Source: Pseudotabrizicola alkalilacus (GTDB lineage Bacteria > Pseudomonadota > Alphaproteobacteria > Rhodobacterales > Rhodobacteraceae). Taken from it: a DNA stretch of 64,000 nt. The notes under the pieces are model-generated. The model saw only the letters and a program-made list of their open reading frames with translations. It was not told the DNA's origin and searched no databases. Every line of letters starts with the position of its first letter. Within the stretch, counting starts at the first letter, position 1. Shown in pieces: positions 8,456 through 17,593 of the stretch. The DNA lies in the NCBI RefSeq assembly GCF_003443995.1, contig NZ_QWEY01000003.1, positions 310,001 through 374,000 on the forward strand. The letters are read 5' to 3'. Both the position numbers and the translations under genes were made by a program.

Positions 8456-9457
8456 TTACCCACGCTCGCGCGGGTGCGGGCGGATCGGGATTTCTTTCAG
8501 CAGACCACCTACCCCCATCGCCGCGATTTCGGCATCCGTCAGCACCAGCCCGCAGGCCAGCCGCTCCAGCACCCAGTCGGCCCCGTTCAGCGCCGGGCTG
8601 CGTGCACATCCCGGTAGTCCGATCACCGGACGGCTGCCCAGCTGGCCGTGAAACAGCAGATTGCCCGGATCGACAGGCATACCGAACCGCGCCACCTGCC
8701 CACCCGCGCGGCGCAGCGCCTGCGGGGCAGTGTCATGCAGGTCTGACGTGGCTGATCCGGTCAGGATCAGCACCATGGCACCCGCGCTTGCACCAAGCGC
8801 GTTTGCGATCGCGACCTCCTCATGCGGCACCGTCACGCATTCCCTCAGCTGCATCCCCAGGGCGCGCAGCCGCGCCGCCACCGCCGCGCGGCCCTTGCTG
8901 GCCAGCTTGTCCGGCAGGCCCGGCACCTCGGTCAGGATCAGGCTGGCATCGGGCAAGACCACCGGGCGCACCCGGATCGCCGCGCGCGCCAGATCGCAGG
9001 CCCGCGCCAGACCGGATTCGGACACAGCATAGCTGATGATCTTGACCGTCCCCGCCAGCGTTCCCGGCTCCACCCGGGTAAAGGGCGCAAGTGTGGCCAG
9101 CGTGATCGACGGATCCACCGCATTCAGCGCATGGATCGCCGCGGCATCCAGCTCCACCAGCCCCGGCCCCACTGCGTTCAGGTTGACGCGCCCGGTAAAG
9201 GCCTTGGTCAGCGTCAGACCGGCCGCCACCGGGTCGGGCACCAGCGCCTGCGCCAGACGGGTGGCGGCGCTGTCCTCATCGACATCGCCGGGTTCCAGCC
9301 GGGCCACCATCACCCGCGCCACACCTGCCGCCCGCAACTGCGCCAGCTCGCCCGCGCCCAGCACCACACCCTTGCGCAGCCGACCGCCGCCGTCCATGAC
9401 CGAATGCGCCAGCACCGCGCCCTCCGCCTGATCCAGCGGCACTTCGGCAAAGATCAT
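8456..9457 (-). CDS. Molybdopterin-binding (MoCF_biosynth-like) protein
   Basis: 333 residues. The N-terminal half (MIFAEVPLDQAEGAVLAHSV) sets up a MoeA-like region. The C-terminal MogA/MoeA-type domain shows LILTGSATSDLHDTAPQAL, VDPGNLLFHGQLG and RPVIGLPGCARSPALNG, characteristic of alphaproteobacterial molybdopterin-binding proteins paired with XdhC. Its ATG overlaps the XdhC stop (ATGA), so the two are translationally coupled. Likely role: handling or delivery of molybdenum cofactor to a xanthine-oxidase/CO-dehydrogenase-type enzyme. The nucleotidyltransferase domain fused in some relatives is absent here. Confidence 0.87.
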   Translation of the reverse strand: MIFAEVPLDQAEGAVLAHSVMDGGGRLRKGVVLGAGELAQLRAAGVARVMVARLEPGDVDEDSAATRLAQALVPDPVAAGLTLTKAFTGRVNLNAVGPGLVELDAAAIHALNAVDPSITLATLAPFTRVEPGTLAGTVKIISYAVSESGLARACDLARAAIRVRPVVLPDASLILTEVPGLPDKLASKGRAAVAARLRALGMQLRECVTVPHEEVAIANALGASAGAMVLILTGSATSDLHDTAPQALRRAGGQVARFGMPVDPGNLLFHGQLGSRPVIGLPGCARSPALNGADWVLERLACGLVLTDAEIAAMGVGGLLKEIPIRPHPRERG

Positions 9458-10452
9458 GCGCCCCTCCGCAGGGTCAGGGTGATCTGCGCCAGCACCGACA
9501 CCGCGATTTCCGCCGGGGTCTTGGCGCCGATATCCAGCCCCACCGGCGCATGGATGCGCGCAATGGCGGCCTCCGTCACGCCCGCCGCCCGCAACCGCTC
9601 CAGCCGTTTGGCATGGGTGCGGGTGGAGCCGAGGCAGCCGAGGTAAAAGCACGGGCTGTCCAGCGCGGCCAGAATGGCGGGATCGTCCAGCTTGGCATCA
9701 TGGGTCAACGTCACCACCGCTGTCCTTGCATCGGGGGCAAGCGCTGCCATCGCCTCATCGGGCCAGTCCTCTACGATCTGTTCACCCGGAAACCGCTCGG
9801 CGCTGCCAAAGGCCGCGCGCGGGTCGATCAGGGTTGGCGCATAGCCACAGGCCCGCGCCATGATCAGCAAGGGCTGGGCAATATGCACCGCCCCCACCAC
9901 GATCAGCCGCAGGGGCGGGTTCTGCACCGCAACAAAGCGCCCGTCCTCCTCCATCCCTGACTTGTCCGACCGCAACCGGGCATCCACCGCCGTCTCCTGT
10001 CCCGGTTCGACCAGCGCGCGCGACCAGTTGTCCAGCGCAACAACATAGCCCCGCGCCTGACGCGCCGCCCGCGCCGCCACCAGCGCCTCCAGCAGCGCAG
10101 GCGGCAGGCGGTCGCCGCCCGCGCCCACCGGCTCCACCAGCACCCGGATCGTGCCGCCACAGGCCAGCCCGACCGCAAAGGCGCTGTCATCGCTGACGCC
10201 AAAGGTCAGCAGGCGCGGCACGCCATCGGCCATCGCCTCCAGCGCCTCAGTCACCACCGCGCCTTCGACACAGCCGCCCGAGACCGAGCCCATGATATCG
10301 CCCGCGCCCGAGATTGCCAGCTGGCTGCCCGCCTGACGCGGGGCAGACCCCCAAGTCTCGACCACGGTGGCAAGCGCCGCCCCACGCCCGGCGCGATGCC
10401 AGTCAAGGGCGATTTCGGGAATACGATCGTGGTCAAGGGCGGTCATGGTCAT
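9454..10452 (-). CDS. XdhC/CoxF family molybdenum cofactor maturation protein
   Basis: About 332 residues. The XdhC N-terminal domain shows ATVVETWGSAPRQAGSQLA and GSVSGGCVEGAVV. The C-terminal Rossmann-type domain shows ARACGYAPTLIDPR, LTHDAKLDDPAILAAL and YLGCLGSTRTHAKRL. Family members bind sulfurated Moco and insert it into xanthine-dehydrogenase/CODH-type enzymes. The ATG at 10452 was chosen because GGAG lies 5 bases upstream; a GTG at 10458 and an ATG at 10446 are alternatives. It precedes the molybdopterin-binding gene and follows the OmpA-like gene after 176 bp. Together with the MoxR and vWA genes upstream it resembles coxDEF. Confidence 0.9.
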   Translation of the reverse strand: MTMTALDHDRIPEIALDWHRAGRGAALATVVETWGSAPRQAGSQLAISGAGDIMGSVSGGCVEGAVVTEALEAMADGVPRLLTFGVSDDSAFAVGLACGGTIRVLVEPVGAGGDRLPPALLEALVAARAARQARGYVVALDNWSRALVEPGQETAVDARLRSDKSGMEEDGRFVAVQNPPLRLIVVGAVHIAQPLLIMARACGYAPTLIDPRAAFGSAERFPGEQIVEDWPDEAMAALAPDARTAVVTLTHDAKLDDPAILAALDSPCFYLGCLGSTRTHAKRLERLRAAGVTEAAIARIHAPVGLDIGAKTPAEIAVSVLAQITLTLRRGA

Positions 10453-10570
10453 CCTCACTCCGCCTCAGGGCGGGCTTTGCCCGAGTATGAGCCACAGGGT
10501 TGCGCTGTGCCACTGGCAAAAGGTGGCATGTGCGCAGACCGGACGCGGGCACAGCACTCTTGCACAGTAA

Positions 10571-10599
10571 AACGCCGCAGGCACAAAGCCCGCGGCGTT
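10571..10599 (-). terminator. Terminator of the OmpA-like gene
   Basis: 12-bp stem with one mismatch (AACGCCGCAGGC / GCCCGCGGCGTT) around a 5-base loop, followed on the minus strand by TTTTAC. It lies 30 bp past the stop codon at 10629 and separates this gene from xdhC. Confidence 0.7.
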
Positions 10600-10628
10600 C
10601 AATCGTTTTTGCCTTTTTCTGCGCGCCT

Positions 10629-12608
10629 TTAACGCAAGGCTGCGGTCCGCATCAGCGGCGTGATCACCCGCACCACGGCGCGGCGGTTGCGACGTTCATC
10701 TGCCTGCGTATCAACGCGCAACTCTGACTCGCCATAGCCCTGCACCACCATGTTTTCCGGCGGGATGCCGTAATACTCGGTCAGCGCCAGAGCCACCGAC
10801 TCCGCCCGCCGGTCCGACAGGGTGAGATTGTAGGACGCAGATCCCACGGCATCGGTATGCCCTTCGATCAGGAACACCTCACCGGGGTTGTCCAGCAGGA
10901 TGTCGTCAATGATCCGGCCAATCGAGGCCAGCTTGCGCGCCTCGGTCGGGCGGATGACCGCCGAGCCGGAGTCAAAGGTGATGTTGTCGACATCAATCGT
11001 CGCCGCCAGATCCCGCACCTGCGGAATCTCGCGGATCTGACGCAGGCTGAAGGTCCGGCCCAAGGCCCGTGCCTCTTCACGGGCAAGCGCCGCTTTCATC
11101 GCGGCATCGCTGTCATTGGTCGAGATCGTCACCCGGTCGGGGCGTGGGCGCGGCAGGGTTGAGATGTCGATCTGCTCTTCACGCACCAGATCGTCGATCA
11201 GCACCACCTCGTTGCCACGGTCGTCATAGGTGGCACGGCGCAGCACCCGGCCAGACGCGTCGCGGATCGTCACAACCTGCACCCCATCTTCCCGGTCCAC
11301 GGTCGAGCGGGTCGAGCCATCATTGAACGTCTCGGTCCGCACCGTGGCCCCCGGACGACGCAGCAGCGTGTCGTCATCCTTGTAGACTTGGAAATTGCCT
11401 TGCGGATCGCGCACCACCACGCGGTCGCCGGTGTTTTCCACCACTTCCCGCCCGTCGCTGAGCACCTTGCCGACCACCAGCGCGCCAAGCGCCAGCAGGC
11501 CGACCTTTTCCAGATTGGACAGGCCGGATTTCTTGTTCTCCCCCACCGCTGTCGGGGCGGCGGTGAACTCTTCGGCAGAAGAACGGGTGGAGTCTTCGGT
11601 GACCGTGGTCACTGTCACGTTGTCAGGAACCGGCTGCGCGACAGGAGCCTCGGCCCCCTCGGCAGGTGTGGCCCCGGTTTGTACGCCGAAGGCAGCAATC
11701 GCCGCCGCAATGGCACTGACGGGTTCACCCGCATCCCCATTGGCATCCGCAGTGGAATCGGGTGCTGTCAGCAGCTGAAACAGCGACTCATTCTCTGCTT
11801 CGGTCACAACCGGCACGTCCACCGGAGCGGCTGCAGGCTCGGGGACGGCTACCGTTTCTGGCGCGACCGGCGCTGCCTCGGCGGGCGCTGGGGCCGGTTC
11901 TGCTTCAGGCGCGGTTTCCGCCGTCGCCTCAGGTGCTGCAGGCTCTGCCGAAGCCTCGGGCGCGACCGTCTCGACCGCTGCGGCCTCTTCTGCCACACGG
12001 GCAGCTTCTGCCGCTGCGGCTTCTTCCGCTGCTACGCGCTCTGCCTCCGCCGCCTGCTCTGCCGCCGCCTGCTCTGCGCTTGCCTGCTCTGCGGCGACCG
12101 CTTCAGCTGCGGCTGCGGCTTCCGCCGCTTGTGCAGCCTCTGCCTCTGCGGCTGCGGCTTGGTCAGCTGCCCGCGCGGCTTCTGCCGCTGCGGCCTCGGC
12201 TATGGCCGCCTGCTCGGCTGCCGCTGCATCTTCTGCGGCACGGGCCGCCTCTGCGGCGGCAGCTTCTTCTGCCGCAAGTGCCGCAGCTGCCGCCGCCTCA
12301 TCATTGGCCACATCTGCAACATCGGCCGCGACTGCAGCCTCAGCTTCTGTGCGCGCAGCATCCAGCGCGGCCGCCGCTGCAGCTTTCAGCTGCTCTGCAT
12401 CCCCTGCCAGAAACTGTATCGTGATCTGATCCATGTTACAGACCTGCCCAGCCGGAACCGAACACAGAACTGATCCGTCCTGCATCAGAATGGAGCCATC
12501 TTCGGCAACGGTCAGCTCGTCGCCAAAGCCCTGCGCCATCAGCGGCCAGGGCGTGATGGGGGTCAGGGCAAGTGACAGAACCGTAGTGGTCGAGAGCAAT
12601 CGTTTCAT
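10629..12608 (-). CDS. OmpA-family peptidoglycan-anchoring protein with Ala-rich stalk
   Basis: 659 residues. Signal peptide (MKRLLSTTTVLSLALTPITPWPLMAQG), short exported region, an Ala/Glu-rich tract of about 170 residues (AAEQAAAEAERVAAEEAA-like), an Ala/Pro/Glu linker, one hydrophobic segment (VGLLALGALVVGKVL), a central region, and a C-terminal OmpA domain (FDSGSAVIRPTEARKL...IEGHTDAVGSASYNLTLSDRRAESV). The OmpA domain should bind peptidoglycan from the outer membrane or periplasm. The central region resembles one found in similar rhodobacterial OmpA proteins. Start ATG at 12606-12608 with AAGGAAG upstream. The Ala-rich stalk resembles the protein at 5536-6219 in composition. It interrupts the cox-like maturation genes. 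Confidence 0.88.
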   Translation of the reverse strand: MKRLLSTTTVLSLALTPITPWPLMAQGFGDELTVAEDGSILMQDGSVLCSVPAGQVCNMDQITIQFLAGDAEQLKAAAAAALDAARTEAEAAVAADVADVANDEAAAAAALAAEEAAAAEAARAAEDAAAAEQAAIAEAAAAEAARAADQAAAAEAEAAQAAEAAAAAEAVAAEQASAEQAAAEQAAEAERVAAEEAAAAEAARVAEEAAAVETVAPEASAEPAAPEATAETAPEAEPAPAPAEAAPVAPETVAVPEPAAAPVDVPVVTEAENESLFQLLTAPDSTADANGDAGEPVSAIAAAIAAFGVQTGATPAEGAEAPVAQPVPDNVTVTTVTEDSTRSSAEEFTAAPTAVGENKKSGLSNLEKVGLLALGALVVGKVLSDGREVVENTGDRVVVRDPQGNFQVYKDDDTLLRRPGATVRTETFNDGSTRSTVDREDGVQVVTIRDASGRVLRRATYDDRGNEVVLIDDLVREEQIDISTLPRPRPDRVTISTNDSDAAMKAALAREEARALGRTFSLRQIREIPQVRDLAATIDVDNITFDSGSAVIRPTEARKLASIGRIIDDILLDNPGEVFLIEGHTDAVGSASYNLTLSDRRAESVALALTEYYGIPPENMVVQGYGESELRVDTQADERRNRRAVVRVITPLMRTAALR

Positions 12609-12768
12609 GGTCTTCCTTTCGCGTGGAACCAGTCCGCACCGCACCCGCGACTCGGACCGCCGTTAAGCGTGGACGGACCCTAGGGCGCAGGGCTTTGCTA
12701 TGCGATAACAAGCCCCGGAACAGCCGGGAACCACACCAACTTACGCCCCTTAACGCGCAAGCCTGCGG

Positions 12769-14031
12769 TCAGGTTCCCGACATCATACGCAACAGCCGCT
12801 GTTTCTCGCCGCCGTCGCCGGGGTCCGAGATCACAGCCCCCAGCGCCTCCAGCGAGGCAACCGAATGTCCGGCGCGGAACGCATCGCAATGCGGCAGCAT
12901 CGCGCGGATGCCCTGAGCCTTTGGCGCAAAGCCCTCCCACCGCAGCAGCGGGTTCAACCAGATCAGCCGGCGACAGGACAGATGCAGCCGCTCCATCTGG
13001 CGTGACAGCTGGCCGGTGTCGTCGCGGTCCAGCCCGTCGGTGATCAGCAACACCACCGCGCCCTGCCCCAGCACCCGCCGCGACCAGTCGCGGTTGAAAT
13101 CCGCCAGACAAGACCCGATCCGCGTGCCGCCCGACCAGTCCTGCGCCTCGGCCCCGGCCGCGCGCAGCGCGGCATCGACATCGCGGGTCTTCAGATGCCG
13201 GGTGATGTTGGTCAGCCGTGTGCCAAAGGTAAAGCCATGCACCTGCGCCCAGCCCTGCCCCTGCCGGTTGGCCACCGCATGAATGAAATGCAGCACCAGC
13301 CGCGAATACTGGCTCATCGAGCCGGAAATATCGCAAAGCACCACCAGATTGGGCCAACGCGGGCGCGGGGCTTTTAATGCCAGCCGGGTAATCTCGCCAC
13401 CCTGCCGCAGGCTGGCGCGCAGGGTGCGGCGCAGATCGACCTGCGCACCCGAGGTCGCGGTGCGATAGCGCCGGGTAATCAGCGGTTTGACCGGCAGTGA
13501 CAGCCGCGCCAGCATCCGCTTGGCCTCGGCCACCTCTTCCACCGACATCTGCTCGAAATCCAGCGTTTTCAGCCGCTCCTCATGGCTCATGGTGGCAGAT
13601 GCGTCGATGTCGATTTCGGCATCCTCGTCCGGGCCGTCGTCCCGTTCCGGCAGATCCCGCTCCACCCCGTCCAGCAGCGCCTGCGCCGCGCGCTTCTCCG
13701 CTGCCGCCGCCAACCGATCCTCCTGCAGCCCTTGGACCTGCGGCAACAGCAGGCTCATCATGTGATCCAGATACTTCGGATCGCGCCAGAACAGCCGGAA
13801 CACCTGCTCATAGATCACCCGCTCTTCGGGACGGCTGACGAAACAGGCGTGCAGGGTCCAGTAGAAATCCACCCGTTCGGAAAACCCCGCCACCTCCACC
13901 GCGCGGATCGCCTCCAGCACCCGCCCCGGCCCTATGGGAAGACCGGCCTTGCGCAGCGCGCGGGCGAAATGGGCAATGTTCTGCGCCAGCTTGCCGTCAT
14001 CGGGAATGTCGAGCGGAGCATAGGTTGCCAT
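12769..14031 (-). CDS. coxE: CoxE-like von Willebrand factor A domain protein
   Basis: 420 residues. The N-terminal CoxE region (LPIGPGRVLEAIRAVE, ERVDFYWTLHACFVSRPEE) precedes an acidic linker (DDGPDEDAEIDID). The vWA domain has an intact metal-binding MIDAS: D234-x-S236-x-S238 (DISGSMS), SGGTRIG and ITDGLD. CoxE works with the MoxR ATPase CoxD in maturing the Cu-Mo active site of CO dehydrogenase. Paralogues pair with other molybdenum hydroxylases, so the client is uncertain. It lies directly downstream of coxD, separated by a stem-loop repeat. Confidence 0.88.
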   Translation of the reverse strand: MATYAPLDIPDDGKLAQNIAHFARALRKAGLPIGPGRVLEAIRAVEVAGFSERVDFYWTLHACFVSRPEERVIYEQVFRLFWRDPKYLDHMMSLLLPQVQGLQEDRLAAAAEKRAAQALLDGVERDLPERDDGPDEDAEIDIDASATMSHEERLKTLDFEQMSVEEVAEAKRMLARLSLPVKPLITRRYRTATSGAQVDLRRTLRASLRQGGEITRLALKAPRPRWPNLVVLCDISGSMSQYSRLVLHFIHAVANRQGQGWAQVHGFTFGTRLTNITRHLKTRDVDAALRAAGAEAQDWSGGTRIGSCLADFNRDWSRRVLGQGAVVLLITDGLDRDDTGQLSRQMERLHLSCRRLIWLNPLLRWEGFAPKAQGIRAMLPHCDAFRAGHSVASLEALGAVISDPGDGGEKQRLLRMMSGT

Positions 14032-14040
14032 CGTTGCACC

Positions 14041-14093
14041 GGGGGGTTTCACACCCCCCGGACCCCCCGTGGGATATTTGGGGACAGAAAATG
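14041..14093 (+). repeat. Stem-loop/GGATATTT intergenic repeat
   Basis: Stem GGGGGGT/ACCCCCC, then GGACCCCCCGTGGGATATTT and GGGGACAGAAAATG. The same order (stem-loop, CCCCCG, GGATATTT or GGATACTT, ACAG) appears at 25623-25671 and on the minus strand at 42897-42947. Here it lies between coxD and coxE. Confidence 0.7.
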
Positions 14094-14116
14094 GCACAGA
14101 GCAGCGGGCGCCTGGG

Positions 14117-15019
<903 letters not shown>

Positions 15020-15131
15020 ACAGCATCCTCCCCTGAACCCGGCCATGCTGGTCACAACGCCGGGCAGGGTCAAGCTGACATGCGCGCAGCTACGACCAAG
15101 GCACTAGTCGGAATGCGGCACGGCCCTTGGA

Positions 15132-15170
15132 ATTGCTGCTTTCCAAATACTCCCGCCGGAGGCTCCTCCG
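15132..15170 (-). terminator. Stem-loop/GAGTATTT terminator-like repeat (copy 1)
   Basis: Read on the minus strand: hairpin CGGAGGAGCCTCCG, then GGGAGTATTTGGAAAGCAGCAAT. It lies 20-60 bp past the glycosyltransferase stop codon at 15190. Near-identical copies follow the genes ending at 50946 and 51088. Confidence 0.75.
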
Positions 15171-15189
15171 CCCCAGCCCGGAGCAAGGC

Positions 15190-17409
15190 TTACAAGACCA
15201 GCATCCCCTGCCTGATGAACCTGTTGTCCCCCCGCGTCAGCACCCATCGGCCCAACTTGCGCGCAAGGCCGGGCCGCCCCCGGTCCAGCGCGCGCTTGAA
15301 CAGCTCACGCTGATAGCGGGGAAAGGTCTTGCGGGCGCGCAAGGTGCGGTAAAACTCGGCCTCGGTGAGCGTGCCGTTCAGCGCGGCCAGCGTGATCGGG
15401 GCCAGAATGCCCATCTGTTGCAGGCTCGACCCCAAGCGGTGGCCCAAAAGCGGGGCGCGCAGTTTCACCACATTCGCCCCGGTAAAGCGGTCGGCATGGC
15501 CGGTGTCCAGCGGCTCATAGGGATCGTACAGCAGAAACACCCGCCCCGCCGCATGGCTGGCCTGCGCCGCATCGCCGTAGGGGCCGGAATAATCCCGCCC
15601 CCAGGCGGTGTGATAGCGGGTTTCCCAGGGCACCAGCGCCTTGTCCAGCGTCGATTGTGGCGAGATCGCCACCACATCCGCCCCAGGACAGGCGGCGACA
15701 AAGGCGCAGGCGGCATAGCCACCCATCGACGCGCCATAAAACACTACCCGCTTGAATTGCTTGAAGAAACCGGAATCGCGCAACGCGTCAAACTGCTGCC
15801 AGACCCACGGGTCGCGATACCAGGTCCAGCCGTTCGCCATCACCCCCAGCATCGACCAGCCCTGCTTTTCGATGAAGGAGAACCCCCAGGGGCGACGGTC
15901 TTCACGTTTGCCCATGGCGATGTCGAGGTTGTCAAAGGTCACGACCAGCGTATCCGAGCGTTTGATGAACAGGACCGAATGCTCCGGGCTGTCGCGGAAG
16001 AAGCCCTCCTGCCCGGCGAGGGTGGTCGCGATCTCGGCCCAGCTGCCCTCTTCGGGCGGCGTCGGAGCCTCTTGCGCAACCGCCTGCGGTCCGGCGCGGA
16101 ACAGCGCGCGGGTGATGGTCACGCCATCGGCGTCGCGCGTCGTGACCGTCTCGCAGCTGCCATAGGCATTGAGCAGCGGATAGGCCCCCGAGCCTTTGCG
16201 GATGTCGGTCAGCATCCGGGTCTGTGCATGAAGTGATGCTTTAAGAACCGCCTCCAGATGCTTGACTTTATTGACATCTCCAAACCCTGACAGATTGGCG
16301 ATCACATCGACGGGCCGCAGATCACCGGCACGCGAAATACGGGCGATCTTTGCCTCTGGCACACCATGCGCGGTCAGAAAGGCCGTGTAGGGCACGACCC
16401 ATGGGGATGGGGTAGCGGGCCAGTTGCCCTTGTGATCAATGTCGATCAGCTGAATATCGCAATCCCACTTGTTCCATGCTGCCAGAGCCAGAGATTGCGC
16501 ATTGCCACCCAGATCGGCGAATGTCTGCGCTTCGGCAATGTCCAGACGGTCCACCAGCCCGGCATCGAATACATGCTTGCCGCGCCCCTTGATCGGCGCG
16601 GCTTCGGCCTGAATGTCATGCAGCCTCAACAGCTTGTCGAGGTAACTTCCCGCAGGCGGTATCCCGTGGTGGCGCAGGCCAAGCTCGCGCTTGTTCGACG
16701 CCCACAGATGCAGCGCGGTGGTGTGCGGCGTGATCATGCCCTCGGCCACCGCCGCCGGGCGCAGGAATTTCAGCCGGTCGGGAAAGGTGACCGGATAGAA
16801 CGCGTCCAGCGGCTGCACCTGATCTGCCAACCCGAGTGCATGGGTGAAATGCGTCACCATCATCGGCCCCCAGACCCCCCAGGGCTGCTGGCTGACATGC
16901 ACCGGCTGGCCGGCTGCGGCGGCCGCGCGATACTCTTCCTGCAGCCTGCCCTTTACAAAGGGCGGTATGCCATAGACATCCGAGGTATAGTCCAGCATCG
17001 CCCGCAACAGCGGCCCATCCGCTGGCAGGCCCAGCACCGCGTTGTTCACCCGCGCGCCGCCGGGCAGCTCAAACCCCAGGACGTGATCAGCGTCATAATC
17101 CATCGGGCGCAGGCAATAGACATCGGTATCAACCCAGATCATGCCGGGATTACGTGCGATCATGTGCAGGCGGAACAGATCAGCAAACAGCGCAAAGCTG
17201 TCTTTCTTTTCATATTTCAAGAAGTTATCGGTATCCAGAACCTCGCGCCCGTCGCGGCGGATCACGCCTTCGGGCACATTGGGGATCGGTTCATAGGAAA
17301 ACAGGGTGATCTGCTGGCCCTGGTCGACAAAGGATTTCAGGCACAGCTGCTCCATCCATGACAGGCTGCCGCCGATCCACAGCGTGCCGACTTCCCTGAC
17401 CCTGACCAT
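15190..17409 (-). CDS. Multidomain glycosyltransferase with C-terminal alpha/beta-hydrolase-like domain
   Basis: 739 residues. The N-terminal third resembles GT32-like sugar transferases: GTLWIGGSLSWMEQLCLKS, FRLHMIARNPGMIWVDTDVYCLRP (D-x-D) and WGVWGPMMVT. The middle (about 270-400) is Rossmann-like (FADLGGNAQSLALAAWN, LSGFGDVNKVKHLEAVL). The C-terminal third contains a nucleophile elbow GASMGGYAA with Ser561. The ATG at 17409 is preferred over an upstream TTG because it gives the compact native N-terminus. Likely role: assembly or modification of a surface polysaccharide. Its C-terminal domain is paralogous to the protein at 20087-21064. It is divergent from the next glycosyltransferase. 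Confidence 0.85.
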   Translation of the reverse strand: MVRVREVGTLWIGGSLSWMEQLCLKSFVDQGQQITLFSYEPIPNVPEGVIRRDGREVLDTDNFLKYEKKDSFALFADLFRLHMIARNPGMIWVDTDVYCLRPMDYDADHVLGFELPGGARVNNAVLGLPADGPLLRAMLDYTSDVYGIPPFVKGRLQEEYRAAAAAGQPVHVSQQPWGVWGPMMVTHFTHALGLADQVQPLDAFYPVTFPDRLKFLRPAAVAEGMITPHTTALHLWASNKRELGLRHHGIPPAGSYLDKLLRLHDIQAEAAPIKGRGKHVFDAGLVDRLDIAEAQTFADLGGNAQSLALAAWNKWDCDIQLIDIDHKGNWPATPSPWVVPYTAFLTAHGVPEAKIARISRAGDLRPVDVIANLSGFGDVNKVKHLEAVLKASLHAQTRMLTDIRKGSGAYPLLNAYGSCETVTTRDADGVTITRALFRAGPQAVAQEAPTPPEEGSWAEIATTLAGQEGFFRDSPEHSVLFIKRSDTLVVTFDNLDIAMGKREDRRPWGFSFIEKQGWSMLGVMANGWTWYRDPWVWQQFDALRDSGFFKQFKRVVFYGASMGGYAACAFVAACPGADVVAISPQSTLDKALVPWETRYHTAWGRDYSGPYGDAAQASHAAGRVFLLYDPYEPLDTGHADRFTGANVVKLRAPLLGHRLGSSLQQMGILAPITLAALNGTLTEAEFYRTLRARKTFPRYQRELFKRALDRGRPGLARKLGRWVLTRGDNRFIRQGMLVL

Positions 17410-17593
17410 GCCTGCAACCAACCTTCAACCGACCGCTCATTGTGGGCCATAAAGAAACAGTCTGGCGAAATTACGGCGCTTTGCCAAGGGAATGGCGCTC
17501 ATCCGGCCGTCATATCTTTGCCGTGTTCCTGCCGTCATGCTATGGCATCGGCCAAGGGCGGCACCAGACCGCAGCGAGACAAGGTGACAGGGC

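Noticed and set aside
10461-10490. Hairpin CGGGC-TTT-GCCCG followed by GAGTAT upstream of xdhC
   Set aside because: Looks partly like repeat family A but lacks the TATTT and AGCAGCAAT blocks and is not at a gene end; left unassigned.
11388-12473. 361-residue Cys/Arg/Gly-rich frame opposite the OmpA stalk
   Set aside because: Same low-complexity effect; no plausible protein features.
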